In this document: in pieces, positions 54,985 to 64,000 of the stretch
Layout of the letters: each line of letters opens with the position of its first letter
Position numbering within the stretch: position 1 is the stretch's first letter
From: Vibrio pectenicida
Lineage (GTDB): Bacteria; Pseudomonadota; Gammaproteobacteria; Enterobacterales; Vibrionaceae
Direction of reading: 5' to 3'
DNA: 64,000 nt
NCBI GenBank assembly: GCA_024347015.1
Contig: AP024889.1
Span: 1,488,001 to 1,552,000 of the forward strand
The notes under the pieces: generated by a model
Database searches by the model: none
Told to the model about the DNA's origin: nothing
Seen by the model: only the letters and a program-made list of their open reading frames with translations
Position numbers and translations under genes: made by a program

Positions 54985-57548
54985 TCCACTACCTCCATTT
55001 GTTTTTTGTCTTGACGGACGAAGATGTTGTAACAACTCAGAAAAAATATAGAGCTTATAAGTAACGTAACACCGAACAGCATAATGGTGCTTTGAAAACC
55101 TAAAATGCTTAGGCATAAGCCCGCTAAAATAGGCCCGGAAATATTCCCGATTCGTTCGATTAACCGGAATATACCGATTGTTTTCCCTTTATCTAAATTG
55201 GACTCACCTAAAAGCTCTATAACAAGTGGCACTTGAGGTGAAACTCCAACTCCGTGAGCGATACCAACTAAAATTACAATCAAGAGTAAGCCAAGAGAGC
55301 CCGGGAATACAACGATGCTGATCAGTGCAACTGCCGACAAAATACCACCAACAAAGATGAAGGTGATTTTGTTGTTCCACCTATCTATCAATATGGCTGA
55401 AAGCGGAGCAAAAAATACAATTGCTAAGCCGTATGTCATCATAATGCGTCCTGATACGGCGTTATTTTCTCCAAGAGATTGCAGGTAAACAGGACATATA
55501 TAGTATAAAAAGCCAGTTAAGATAATTTTAGCAGGTATAGCACTGAAGAAGGCAATAAGAGCAAAGTATTTATTAGTCAGTAGTTTTTTAAAGTCAGATA
55601 GCTTGACAGGTCTACTTGTAGAATTAGGCTTACTGCGGTCGAATACGCTAAAAACAAGTATCACTCCTACCATGGCTAAAATTGATGCTAACGCAAATGT
55701 CATTGAATAACCAAGCTTGTCAGCTAAAATTCCACCGATAGCAGCACCGCACAGTGATCCAGAGAAAAATGCCGAAGAAAATGTCGACATCCCTTTGGTC
55801 CTATTATGAGAAGCAGTTGTATCAGTGATATACCCTTGAGCTGAGATAAACACAATGCCATAGCCGATAGCTGTGATTATTCTGGTAATGAGCAAGATTT
55901 CTAAGTTTGGGCTTACCGCCGTTGCAATTAGGCCTCCAGAAATAATCATTCCGCCTACAATAAGTGACTTTCGTCTACCAACTTTATCAGACCAATGCCC
56001 TGCAAAAGGTAAAGAGATTGCCCAGAAAAGCATGAAGAGAGAAATAGATATACCAGTAACTAGCTCTTTAGGTATCAGATGAAATACACTCGGTATGTTA
56101 TTAACAAAATCTGGGAAAAAAGCCAGCGATGTTGCTTCAGCAAATATCAATATGAATAGTGGTAATCTAACAAAACGATAATCCTGAATATTTTTACTTG
56201 AAAACGTTTTTTCATCGAACGTTCTTTGTACTAACTGATTCAGTTTGTTTAATAATATGCTGAGCTCATCATTTGACTGGACACGAACGAGATGCGGATG
56301 TTGATGACCTTCATCGATATTGATTAGCTGCTTTATTTGTTTCCATGGTTTAATAATCATCGCGTTACAGACAAACAAAATGATTTCGATAACAAACAGG
56401 CCAGACGCTATTAGGACCGTCAACATGTCCATAATACTATCTTTAATCATTTGTGGAATGATATTAGTATCTGCCATCATTTGGAGCTGAATTGTACCTG
56501 TATTACCTATTGGGATAGACAACAGACTTGCATCTTCGTAGTTTGGAAAAACATCCGGATATTGATAGATAGCATCCATTTCCTTTTCGATACGAATAGA
56601 CAATAGCTCTGGATGATTGCTTATATAGGAAGAAAACTCTTGTTCCAAACCCGTTAATCTGCCTAGAGGTATACCTTTTTCAACTAAGCGACTAACCATG
56701 GTAGATAGAGTATCCCCAATAAGGTTAGACTTTTGTTCTAACTGCTCTTGATATATGGCAGAAAACATGGTTAATGATTGATGCGAACTACCAAGATTTG
56801 AAGCGACAGTTAAAAGGATCGCCAAAATAATGATTAGTAGTGGGAAGTATTTGGCTCGAATACGCTCCCAACCTGATCGAGCTTTATTGAGTATAATAAG
56901 ATCCTTTATTGACCGAAGGATTTGTCTGTCAGGTAAGTCTTCAACATTGGTTAGGTCTGTTGCCGATTGAATTTTACTTAGTAGGAAGTCAAGTAAGGCA
57001 TTAAGTATTAAATACCCTAAAACTGAAGCAACTAAGACCCATAATAAGGTGTATAGAATCTGCTGAGAAAGTAAACTACTTTTTATTTCATCTAAGTAAT
57101 GTGGGGAGTAATAGAGTCTTAGCTCTCCTTCTTTAACATTAAATGTATTAGTAATGTCCGAAGTGATCAGTCGGTCAGAGTCAAATTTAGCAACGCCGGT
57201 CGAAAACAATACCTCACCATCATTGTTGACCACTTGTATATTGTTAATCCCATCAACCAGTTCAGAGCGCCTTTCTATAAGGGCTTGAATATTTGAAATG
57301 GAAGACAAGGGTAACCCAAGCCCCATGGTTTGACGGATATCATTATCTGTTTCGTCTACCACTACTTGGAAGGTCGAGTCACTAGTTTGAGTCAGCCTTT
57401 TATCAAAGTTGAGATAGTTTAACGTTGTATTTAGGCCATTAGAGAACAGCAAGACAACGACGATAGCAAAAATCAATTTGAATCGTAGAGAGATAAATCG
57501 TTTTGAGCTATTTATATATCCAGTATCCATCTTGCTGTTCAATCTCAT
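54981..57548 (-). CDS. Two-sensor MFS fusion protein embedded in the T6SS operon
   Basis: 855 aa. Module 1: TM at about 22-40, periplasmic part 41-160, TM at about 164-190. A cytoplasmic linker follows. Module 2: TM at about 234-252, periplasmic part 253-370, TM at about 373-396. A HAMP-like segment (about 397-445, 'MIIKPWKQIKQLINIDEG') leads to a 12-helix MFS domain (about 460-845) with motif A GHWSDKVGRR (517-526). Both periplasmic parts read like small PAS-like/Cache sensors ('INNIQVVNNDGEVLFSTG' and 'LSIRIEKEMDAIYQYP'). No kinase, GGDEF or MCP output domain is present. An MFS domain behind a doubled receptor-like front end is unusual. The start is 2 bp after the tssH stop. Confidence 0.8.
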   Translation of the reverse strand: MRLNSKMDTGYINSSKRFISLRFKLIFAIVVVLLFSNGLNTTLNYLNFDKRLTQTSDSTFQVVVDETDNDIRQTMGLGLPLSSISNIQALIERRSELVDGINNIQVVNNDGEVLFSTGVAKFDSDRLITSDITNTFNVKEGELRLYYSPHYLDEIKSSLLSQQILYTLLWVLVASVLGYLILNALLDFLLSKIQSATDLTNVEDLPDRQILRSIKDLIILNKARSGWERIRAKYFPLLIIILAILLTVASNLGSSHQSLTMFSAIYQEQLEQKSNLIGDTLSTMVSRLVEKGIPLGRLTGLEQEFSSYISNHPELLSIRIEKEMDAIYQYPDVFPNYEDASLLSIPIGNTGTIQLQMMADTNIIPQMIKDSIMDMLTVLIASGLFVIEIILFVCNAMIIKPWKQIKQLINIDEGHQHPHLVRVQSNDELSILLNKLNQLVQRTFDEKTFSSKNIQDYRFVRLPLFILIFAEATSLAFFPDFVNNIPSVFHLIPKELVTGISISLFMLFWAISLPFAGHWSDKVGRRKSLIVGGMIISGGLIATAVSPNLEILLITRIITAIGYGIVFISAQGYITDTTASHNRTKGMSTFSSAFFSGSLCGAAIGGILADKLGYSMTFALASILAMVGVILVFSVFDRSKPNSTSRPVKLSDFKKLLTNKYFALIAFFSAIPAKIILTGFLYYICPVYLQSLGENNAVSGRIMMTYGLAIVFFAPLSAILIDRWNNKITFIFVGGILSAVALISIVVFPGSLGLLLIVILVGIAHGVGVSPQVPLVIELLGESNLDKGKTIGIFRLIERIGNISGPILAGLCLSILGFQSTIMLFGVTLLISSIFFLSCYNIFVRQDKKQMEVVE

Positions 57549-57550
57549 AC

Positions 57551-60163
57551 CTATTGAATGGTTAACTCAAAACCTGTTGCATTGTTTGCCGCTATGACCG
57601 ACACCTGAGAAATAGGTTGTTGTAAACTAAGCCTATTAATACATTCTTCCGCGAGTTTTGGCATTAAGGAGCGGTTTATGATCTGTTCAACAGCCCGTCC
57701 ACCTGTGGTTGGGTCAGTATTTTTGGCAACAACATAGTTAATAAACCCTTTATCCCATGTAAAAGAAGCCTGATATTGCTCGGCTAATTTTTTCTTTATC
57801 CGGTTTAGAGATATCTCTGTGATTTTAGATAACTCGTCATCGTTGAGTGGGTAATAGGGGACAATGGTAGTCCGACCTAAGAATGCAGGCTTAAAATAGT
57901 GTTGCAGGTCTGGGCGTATAGCTTCGAGCAACTCGTCGTTATTTAAGCGTTCGCTATTGTTGGCACATACATCGCAAATTGCTTGATCAGCGGCGTTGGA
58001 CGTCATAATGATAATGGTATTTTTGAAGTCAACGGTGCGGCCTTCACTGTCTTTGATATGTCCCTTATCAAAAATCTGATAAAACAAGTCGTGCACTCCT
58101 GGGTGAGCTTTCTCCATTTCATCCAGTAGAAGTACAGAATATGGATTACGACGAATAGCTTCTGTTAAAACACCACCTTCGCCAAAGCCAACGTAACCTG
58201 CGGGTGAACCGAGGAGCATAGATATCTTATGTTCTTCCTTAAACTCAGTCATATTGATTACTGTCAGATCACTGTTACCACCGTATAACTGCTCAGCAAG
58301 AGCCATAGCGGTTTCTGTTTTACCAACCCCACTTGGACCACACATTAGAAATACGCCAATAGGTTTACGATTATCTGTTAACCCTGCACGTGATATACGA
58401 ATCGCTTTAGCTAGTTCCTGTTTGGCAACATTCTGTCCAATAACGCGTTTGTCGAGTTCTTCTTCTAAAGACAAAAGGCGGGCTATTTCATCACTCATCA
58501 TGTTACCAACTGGAATTCCTGTCCAATTAGCAATCACTTGAGCGATTGTATTGTCATCAACCATTGCATTAACAAGAGGTTCATCTCCTTGCAATGCCGT
58601 GAGTTTATCGATCAATTGATTGAGTTTATCTTGTTGTGCTTTATCGATTTTTTCACTAGCTTGAGCATCACTGATTCCTTGCTGGAGTTGCTTAATGTCG
58701 TTAACAATCTCAACTTCTTGTTTCCATCTTGACTGGTAATCGGTTAATTTTTTTTCATTAGCCGTAATCTGTAAGATCAGTTGCTCTATTTCGTCTTCAG
58801 CGGCTCCAAATAGAGCATTTTCTTTTTCGAGAGCAGTTCTTTCATTATTTTGGTAACGAATATTTTGCTCAAGGGATTCGATAATTTCTGGCTTTGCCCC
58901 CTGTGTTAAAGCAATACGTGCACTAGCCGTATCTAAAAGACTGATGGCTTTATCTGGGAGCTGACGGCTAGGTAGATAACGAATGGATAAATGGACGGCA
59001 GCAGCAATCGCTGATTCAGCGATAAAGGCACCATGGTGTTCCTGCAAAGATGCAGCAATCCCTCTAAGCATTTGTTTCGCATCTTCTGCATTTGGTTCTT
59101 CAATGGACACGACTTGAAAGCGTCTTGTGAGAGCTGGGTCTTTTTCAAAATATTTTTTATACTCAGCCCAAGTGGTTGCGGCAATTGTCTTAAACTCTCC
59201 ACGAGCTAATGCAGGTTTAAGTAAATTTGCCGCATCATTTTGACCAGCGGTGCCACCTGCACCAATTAGGGTGTGAGCTTCATCGATAAACACGATAATA
59301 GGGACTTCGCTATTTTTCACTTCATTAATGACATCTTTTAGACGGTTTTCAAATTCACCTTTAACACTCGCTCCAGCCTGGATCAGTCCTAGATCTAAAG
59401 AGTGAATTTGTACACCTTGAAGCGCCCCAGGAACTTCATTTTCAGCGATTCTTAGAGCTAAACCTTCAACAACCGCAGTTTTTCCAACGCCAGGTTCCCC
59501 GACCATAATTGGATTGTTTTGTCTTTTTCTGCAAAGAATATCTATGGCTTTGCGAACTTCGGCATTACGACCAGATATGGGATCAATTTTACCATCTAAA
59601 GCTTGCTGGGTAAGGTTGGTTGTGTATTTACTTAGAGCATCATTACCGATAGGAGAGGTAGCGCTACCACCAGTACTTTGGGGGCTATTTTTCGCTTTGG
59701 TGACAGTTGCTTTGTTGGTGAGTCCTTGCAGTGATTCTAAAGAAACATTTTGCAGACTTTCGAGTTGAAGTGTGTTCATACCGAGTACATTTTGCTGCAG
59801 TAGTGCCTGGATAAGATGCAGACTGATAATCTCACCATGACCATAATTGACAGAAGCAATCATCCAAGCATCTTTGACAATTTCTGTAAGTGCTTGGCTT
59901 AGGGTTGGTTGGCTTTCATTTCCTTTAGGCAAGCGAGAAATTTTAGAAGATAACTCGTTTATCAAATTATCTTGGGATAAGTTTTGTGACTGGATAAGAT
60001 TAGCTAGGTGCTTGTCTTGTTGAGAGAGAAGCTGTAATAACCAGTGTTCTATCTCAATTGAAGGGACATTTTGATTCATGGCTGCGCCGGCTGAAACTTC
60101 AAGTGCTTGTTTCAACTCAGGTGACAGTTTAGCGACTAAATTTGTTAGTGTAACTTGTGTCAT
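57551..60163 (-). CDS. tssH: T6SS sheath-recycling AAA+ ATPase TssH (ClpV)
   Basis: 870 aa from the ATG at 60163, chosen for AAGGAA 6 bases ahead. ClpV layout: N-terminal Clp-N double repeat (about 5-150), first AAA+ with Walker A GEPGVGKT (222-229) and 'IVFIDEAHTLIGAGG', a middle coiled-coil region (about 410-530), second AAA+ with Walker A GPSGVGKT (about 610) and 'VLLLDEMEKAHPGVHDLFYQIFD'. It unfolds contracted TssBC sheath for reuse. Followed directly by the sensory MFS gene. Confidence 0.96.
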   Translation of the reverse strand: MTQVTLTNLVAKLSPELKQALEVSAGAAMNQNVPSIEIEHWLLQLLSQQDKHLANLIQSQNLSQDNLINELSSKISRLPKGNESQPTLSQALTEIVKDAWMIASVNYGHGEIISLHLIQALLQQNVLGMNTLQLESLQNVSLESLQGLTNKATVTKAKNSPQSTGGSATSPIGNDALSKYTTNLTQQALDGKIDPISGRNAEVRKAIDILCRKRQNNPIMVGEPGVGKTAVVEGLALRIAENEVPGALQGVQIHSLDLGLIQAGASVKGEFENRLKDVINEVKNSEVPIIVFIDEAHTLIGAGGTAGQNDAANLLKPALARGEFKTIAATTWAEYKKYFEKDPALTRRFQVVSIEEPNAEDAKQMLRGIAASLQEHHGAFIAESAIAAAVHLSIRYLPSRQLPDKAISLLDTASARIALTQGAKPEIIESLEQNIRYQNNERTALEKENALFGAAEDEIEQLILQITANEKKLTDYQSRWKQEVEIVNDIKQLQQGISDAQASEKIDKAQQDKLNQLIDKLTALQGDEPLVNAMVDDNTIAQVIANWTGIPVGNMMSDEIARLLSLEEELDKRVIGQNVAKQELAKAIRISRAGLTDNRKPIGVFLMCGPSGVGKTETAMALAEQLYGGNSDLTVINMTEFKEEHKISMLLGSPAGYVGFGEGGVLTEAIRRNPYSVLLLDEMEKAHPGVHDLFYQIFDKGHIKDSEGRTVDFKNTIIIMTSNAADQAICDVCANNSERLNNDELLEAIRPDLQHYFKPAFLGRTTIVPYYPLNDDELSKITEISLNRIKKKLAEQYQASFTWDKGFINYVVAKNTDPTTGGRAVEQIINRSLMPKLAEECINRLSLQQPISQVSVIAANNATGFELTIQ

Positions 60164-60224
60164 ACCGTTTTCCTTGTATCTCAAAGGCAGTTAATACCTA
60201 GCTCATCGTTTATCCTGAAGTGGT

Positions 60225-61154
60225 TTACTTCAGAAGAATACTTACTATTTGTTGAGGTTTTCTTTCTGGCGCAAGGCAGTCCACTTCACCCAATTTCGCC
60301 GCATTGTATTTGTTACTAGAGAGCCTTGGTCGATTTAAATATTCTCGCTTAACATTAAGGTAAACAGAGGTTGGGGTATTATCGCCAAGATAATGTTGGA
60401 TAAGTTCTTTCATATGCTTTGCGAGTAATGGATCAGATTGTATTGTGACAAGCTCGCTTTCTGTTTTAGGGGTGATATACACCAGAAGGTGGCTAAAATG
60501 CGTTAAGCATGTTTTTCCGAGTAAAAAACCATGGCCCACTCGACTATTAAAATGCGCATCTTTGCCTATCCGAGTTAAAGAGTCATAAGGTAATTGGCGT
60601 CTTTCATTTACCTTTGTTGAGACGTTTACGTCAAAAGAAAAATAATCATTAAGTATCTGCGAAAGCGTACTTAAGTTTCTTTGTCCTTGATTGAGAAGCA
60701 TCGAGTATTGGAAGTACTTCGCATGTGCTTTGCTTAGTGCTGCAAGATTGTTGAGTAATGATGTTTTGTCGGGCTGAATTTCATTTTGAACCACTAGCCA
60801 AGCTCGTGCTTCTAAATGACTAATTAATTCAAAATAGCGTTGATTGAATACATCAAGGAAATTTTTTAAAGCGTGCTCATCTCGATGGAGAGCGGATAGC
60901 AGCTCTTCATAAATGTAATTTGGAATGACACCTTTTACTCCAGATAAAGCCTGTTTTGCTAGCCGAAGCTTAAAGCGATTGTTTTTTAGCGAAAAGTATT
61001 GAATCTCACTAGCATCACCTGTAGGCATAGCCTCAGCTTTTAATTCAAGCTTAACTCTAGTTGGACTCTGATTTATCCAGTGTGTTAGCAGTCTCATCGC
61101 TTGAGCGAAGTCATATTGTTGCGGGTATTGGCTTAGATCGCTTATCAAAGACAT
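60225..61154 (-). CDS. tssG: T6SS baseplate protein TssG
   Basis: 309 aa from the ATG at 61154 (MSLISDLSQYPQQYDFAQAM), with GGGAA ahead. 'YDFAQAMRLLTHW' is the typical TssG N-terminus and 'SRVGHGFLLGKTCLTH' resembles the conserved 'TLLGxxxWD'-region. TssG pairs with two TssF in the baseplate wedge. 61 bp precede tssH. Confidence 0.9.
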   Translation of the reverse strand: MSLISDLSQYPQQYDFAQAMRLLTHWINQSPTRVKLELKAEAMPTGDASEIQYFSLKNNRFKLRLAKQALSGVKGVIPNYIYEELLSALHRDEHALKNFLDVFNQRYFELISHLEARAWLVVQNEIQPDKTSLLNNLAALSKAHAKYFQYSMLLNQGQRNLSTLSQILNDYFSFDVNVSTKVNERRQLPYDSLTRIGKDAHFNSRVGHGFLLGKTCLTHFSHLLVYITPKTESELVTIQSDPLLAKHMKELIQHYLGDNTPTSVYLNVKREYLNRPRLSSNKYNAAKLGEVDCLAPERKPQQIVSILLK

Positions 61155-61172
61155 AGAATTCCCAGTTAGCAA

Positions 61173-62924
61173 TTACATTGCTAACTGACTCCCATGTATT
61201 TTAGGGTAGCGTTTAGCGATGCCATCCCTACCATAAATTTTTACAGATAGTTGAATATACCTGTCGAAGCTACAAAACTGTTGGAAAAAACGATTGAGTA
61301 CATCGCTAAAAGCAAGAAAGCCGTTTTGTGTATCAAGTGTCAATTCGATTTCACTCCCAGGTGAAAATACATTTTTCCCCATAATGCGTATCGCGGAAAC
61401 CTGCGACTTAACAGACACATGATGAATTGTTTGGACTTCTTCTGCTGCTACTTGCTCTCTACTACATAGCAGCAGCATCTGCTTGAACTTCTCGGTAGGG
61501 TTTTCAGCGTGTAACAAAGATGAAAAGTTACCATTTAAAAGGCCGACGAACTGCCAATGAAGGTTTAAATTCTGCTCTCGCTCAATCGGTGCAGTTGGTG
61601 GGTATATGGCGGTGAAAGTACCGAGTACATCTATATTCTCTGAACATTCCATTTCTCCGTCAATACCGCAAGATTGTTTTCCATTTGTACAGAGTAGGTT
61701 AGTACCGTATAACTTACTAAATTCCAATTCGTGAGTAGGCTTTAGGCTAATGGCAAGCCTAAATTGCCCAGATAAATTTCTGGCACTTTGCCAGTAGTCA
61801 GTGGTGGGGTCAGATTGGTAACTATCTCGAAATAGTGGTGTTAAAGGTTTTTCTCCTTGCGGTGTTATTTCAAACACACTTTTTACTTCAACAATTTCTA
61901 TGTCACTATCACTGTGAGCATCTGCATTGACAGGTATGGTAAGGCATCGTTGATCATAGCTTGTTGGCTCGCCAGTTTGTTCAAATAGATTGACAGCAGG
62001 GATTACATCGAGTTTAAAGACGTGATTGTCGAACAATCTCATGAACTCTGCTGGAATCGCATTCATAAATAAATTGATCTTAATTTCAGAACTGTCAATT
62101 TTTTTTGCAGCTTGACCAAAATCTTTCAGACGAAAAAATTGACGTTTTTCTTTGAAGAAAAAAAACTCACTGATGAGCTGGAAGCCAGAAAATTGATTCC
62201 CTTTTTGTGGTAAGAAGAGAAATTTAAGATCGCTAATACGACTTTTCAATTTATCTGCTAATAACACTATATGTTTCTCGCAGCTTATATCTGAAATTGA
62301 TATTGCTTTTGTTTGGCCGAGTAGTAACTCAATGATAGAGTCAGCATTATTTTCGAACCCTTGTACGAATAAATCTAAATCTTGATGGTTTAGCTGTGAG
62401 AAACGAATGCTTGGGTCACCTGTTGAAAGTGAAAGCTGAATGACCGCAGTTGATTGTTCTGTTCCTGCTGGCCGATTAAACTTGAAAGGAGCGCTCGAAG
62501 CCGTAGTATCAACTAACCTAAAAGGTGCAGTTTCTAAAGTATCTACTGTAGTGAATTGACACATTCTACCTTTGGCATCAGAGGTAAAATGAGATCCTTT
62601 TGGAATAATTGTCGATTCAGGTGAGTCACCTTGCGGAGACAAATGTATGTAGGCAACGCTGGGTATGGTTTGAGTATAACTTGGGTAGATAACATTAAGT
62701 AATCCTTCGACCACTTCAGGCAATTGTTCAGAGAGTTGTTTTTCTATAGTTGCGTTTAAAAGAGCGACACCATCTAGAAGACGCGCAAGGCTTGGGTCTT
62801 CAATCTGTCCTTGATGAATATTAAGTCGTTCTGCATGCTCGGGATGTTGTTGACCAAACTGCCCGAGTGCCCGGCGTACAAATGTTAGCTCTTGTTCAAA
62901 ATAACGCATTAAAGGATCAGTCAT
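61173..62924 (-). CDS. tssF: T6SS baseplate protein TssF
   Basis: 583 aa. N-terminus 'LMRYFEQELTFVRRALGQFGQQHPEHAERL' and 'DPSLARLLDGVALLNATIEKQL' followed by 'LLNVIYPSYTQTIPSVAYIHLSP' are classical TssF/VasA motifs. The C-terminus 'GFLAFSDVLNRFFQQFCSFDRYIQLSV' also fits. Overlaps tssE by 8 bp. Confidence 0.95.
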   Translation of the reverse strand: MTDPLMRYFEQELTFVRRALGQFGQQHPEHAERLNIHQGQIEDPSLARLLDGVALLNATIEKQLSEQLPEVVEGLLNVIYPSYTQTIPSVAYIHLSPQGDSPESTIIPKGSHFTSDAKGRMCQFTTVDTLETAPFRLVDTTASSAPFKFNRPAGTEQSTAVIQLSLSTGDPSIRFSQLNHQDLDLFVQGFENNADSIIELLLGQTKAISISDISCEKHIVLLADKLKSRISDLKFLFLPQKGNQFSGFQLISEFFFFKEKRQFFRLKDFGQAAKKIDSSEIKINLFMNAIPAEFMRLFDNHVFKLDVIPAVNLFEQTGEPTSYDQRCLTIPVNADAHSDSDIEIVEVKSVFEITPQGEKPLTPLFRDSYQSDPTTDYWQSARNLSGQFRLAISLKPTHELEFSKLYGTNLLCTNGKQSCGIDGEMECSENIDVLGTFTAIYPPTAPIEREQNLNLHWQFVGLLNGNFSSLLHAENPTEKFKQMLLLCSREQVAAEEVQTIHHVSVKSQVSAIRIMGKNVFSPGSEIELTLDTQNGFLAFSDVLNRFFQQFCSFDRYIQLSVKIYGRDGIAKRYPKIHGSQLAM

Positions 62925-63339
62925 AGCTATCCTCCATCATTATAGTGGTTAGATCGTTAAGAGAAATTTTGGAGTCAAAGATCAGTTCTTGCTCTCCTTT
63001 CGACGTATTGGCTCTGGCAATAATATTAAATACTAATGCGTTTTCATTATCGTTACGTTCTAAAAGTTCGACCATGACCTGCGAAAGACGGGGCTCAAAG
63101 TGACGAATATAACTCTCTAAGCGAATCGAAAGTTGTGCTTGATCCAGGCTAGCACTGAGTAACTGTACGTCCTCAATTCCAAAACGTAGGTTGGAGCGCT
63201 GTAGTTGAATGAATCTATCATCGATATTCAATAGCGGTGACTCTGACTCAAGTAGTTTGATTAAATGATATTTTATATCGTCTATCTCTTCTTTCTGAGC
63301 GTATCCTTTTGTTTCTATAAATGCTTTCCAAAACCCCAC
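62917..63339 (-). CDS. tssE: T6SS baseplate protein TssE (gp25-like)
   Basis: 140 aa, gp25/lysozyme-like family. 'HLIKLLESESPLLNIDDRFIQLQRSNLRFGIEDVQLLS' and 'IRHFEPRLSQVMVELLERND' match the T6SS E-type 'LNTR.....YGLPD' and 'I..fEPRL' patterns; the first motif is degenerate. The C-terminus is 'LIFDSKISLNDLTTIMMEDSYD'. The GTG start shares its first base with the tssC stop and follows GAGG. Confidence 0.88.
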   Translation of the reverse strand: MGFWKAFIETKGYAQKEEIDDIKYHLIKLLESESPLLNIDDRFIQLQRSNLRFGIEDVQLLSASLDQAQLSIRLESYIRHFEPRLSQVMVELLERNDNENALVFNIIARANTSKGEQELIFDSKISLNDLTTIMMEDSYD

Positions 63340-64000
63340 TAGGCCACCTCATCTAGCTCTGTGGTGAGTATGACTTCACCAGTAAAGTGGTCGTATTGAT
63401 ATTGAGGTGCGATCCTCAATGTGCAGACAAAGCTCCCAGGTTGAGCCTCTGATTCAGCCACAGATATCTTGGCGAAGCTAAGCGGGTATTTTGCAAGTGT
63501 CTCTTCGTTAGCATAGGTTACATTACTGGAGAACTTTTCAATCCATTGAGTTAAAAAAAGCTCGCATTCAGATGCTGTATTAAAGCTTCCCAGCATTTCA
63601 CGTACTTGTACTTTTAGGTAATGAGCAATACGACAAGACATTAGGCTGGTTTGGATCTGGGTTAAAACCTTGTCATTATCGGATTTTCCGCTTTGCCATA
63701 TAGAGTTATTACCATTGAAAAAATATTTATCAGTTAGAGGGCTTTTAGTTAGGGGAATAAAACCATGTTGAGCATAAAATGTTGATATTTTACCAAATAA
63801 TACCACATTGGTTTGAGGTTCACGGATAAACAAGCATTCATGTTCGTCAATATTGATTACTGCACCTTGAGATTTGTCATTCCAGCGAGATTTGAGAAAG
63901 CCAAACCAATTAACTCTATGGTATTCACGCATAATAGTTGAAATAAAAGCAAAACCTGCATTCCCCCACAGCCCGGTTCCAAGTTCATTGTAAATAAAGC
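63339..64000 (-). CDS. tssC: T6SS sheath large subunit TssC (VipB), 5' end outside window
   Basis: The frame stays open from the in-frame ATG at 63932 to the window edge, with no stop, so this is only the C-terminal ~220 residues. 'GNAGFAFISTIMREYHRVNWFGFLKS' resembles TssC 'NAAYVFA..L..AFAEYGWCA.IRG', and 'LMSCRIAHYLKVQVREMLGSFNTASECELFLTQWI', 'YPLSFAKISVAESEAQPGSFVCTLRIAPQYQYD' and the end 'ELDEVA' are typical of the sheath C-terminus. With TssB it forms the contractile sheath. It is the first T6SS gene seen and tssB is presumably just outside. Confidence 0.9.
   Translation of the reverse strand, partial: FIYNELGTGLWGNAGFAFISTIMREYHRVNWFGFLKSRWNDKSQGAVINIDEHECLFIREPQTNVVLFGKISTFYAQHGFIPLTKSPLTDKYFFNGNNSIWQSGKSDNDKVLTQIQTSLMSCRIAHYLKVQVREMLGSFNTASECELFLTQWIEKFSSNVTYANEETLAKYPLSFAKISVAESEAQPGSFVCTLRIAPQYQYDHFTGEVILTTELDEVA

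Noticed and set aside
45156..64000. T6SS effector or immunity genes within the operon
   Set aside because: All genes are accounted for as structural, regulatory or sensory; no Hcp, VgrG, PAAR, lipase or nuclease effector motif is visible.
1..64000. tRNA, rRNA, CRISPR arrays, insertion sequences, prophage or integron parts
   Set aside because: I looked for tRNA arms, regular short repeats, transposase or integrase motifs and attC-like repeats, and saw none. A covariance-model search could still find a small RNA that I missed.

Overview
The window reads as chromosomal DNA of a Vibrionaceae gammaproteobacterium, most likely a Vibrio. The DNA is AT-rich, genes are tightly packed, and the recognisable proteins (Cdd, YohJ/YohK, SbcB, TcyP, AstE, BtuC/BtuD, MetA, a YnfM-type MFS, TctABC and type VI secretion subunits) are of gammaproteobacterial type. 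From memory, the cdd-yohK-yohJ-sbcB-symporter order also occurs on Vibrio chromosome I; I could not check this. I see no rRNA, tRNA, CRISPR array, insertion sequence, integrase or phage gene.

Layout. (1) 1-1.6 kb: the 3' part of a leukocidin-family pore-forming hemolysin with a C-terminal trefoil domain, cut by the left edge. (2) 1.8-24.9 kb: mostly housekeeping and signalling genes. These are an HD-GYP c-di-GMP phosphodiesterase, a cdd/yohK/yohJ group, sbcB, a periplasmic binding protein, a cystine symporter, an NAD(P)-binding protein, a 28-codon basic mini-gene, astE, btuCD, a MazG-like protein, a GAF-GGDEF cyclase, a DUF1415 protein, a divergent MFS/LysR pair, a binding protein with a hybrid sensor kinase, a glutaredoxin, a YgjP-like metalloprotein, a PilW-like TPR lipoprotein and an alpha/beta hydrolase. 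(3) 25.4-36.1 kb: one 3565-codon gene for a giant multidomain protein with two M91-like zinc-protease modules, a YopT-like (C58) cysteine-protease module and a clan CD (C80-like) His/Cys module. It looks like an undescribed toxin or effector. (4) 36.2-45 kb: metA with a MetJ-like operator, a small P-loop kinase-like protein, glutamate decarboxylase, a chagasin-like inhibitor, a tctABC tricarboxylate uptake operon and a glycerophosphodiesterase-like protein that has lost most metal ligands. (5) 45.2-64 kb: a long minus-strand type VI secretion operon, tssC(partial)-E-F-G-H, then three sensory/transport genes, then fha-tssJ-K-L-M and a Ser/Thr kinase. It runs off the right edge.

How they may work together. 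The T6SS genes encode sheath (TssC), baseplate (TssE/F/G/K), recycling ATPase (TssH), membrane complex (TssJ/L/M) and a kinase-FHA pair that probably controls firing. Inside the operon, translationally coupled, is a cassette of two periplasmic binding proteins and an MFS protein carrying two extra membrane-anchored sensor modules. It has no ABC permease or ATPase, so I infer a ligand-sensing input to secretion. This cassette and the giant multi-protease gene are the two best candidates for undescribed systems. The delivery route of the giant protein is unknown: the window holds no Hcp, VgrG, PAAR protein or dedicated secretion gene next to it.

Limits: all calls come from reading the sequence and remembered family motifs. 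Domain edges are approximate and no similarity search was run.
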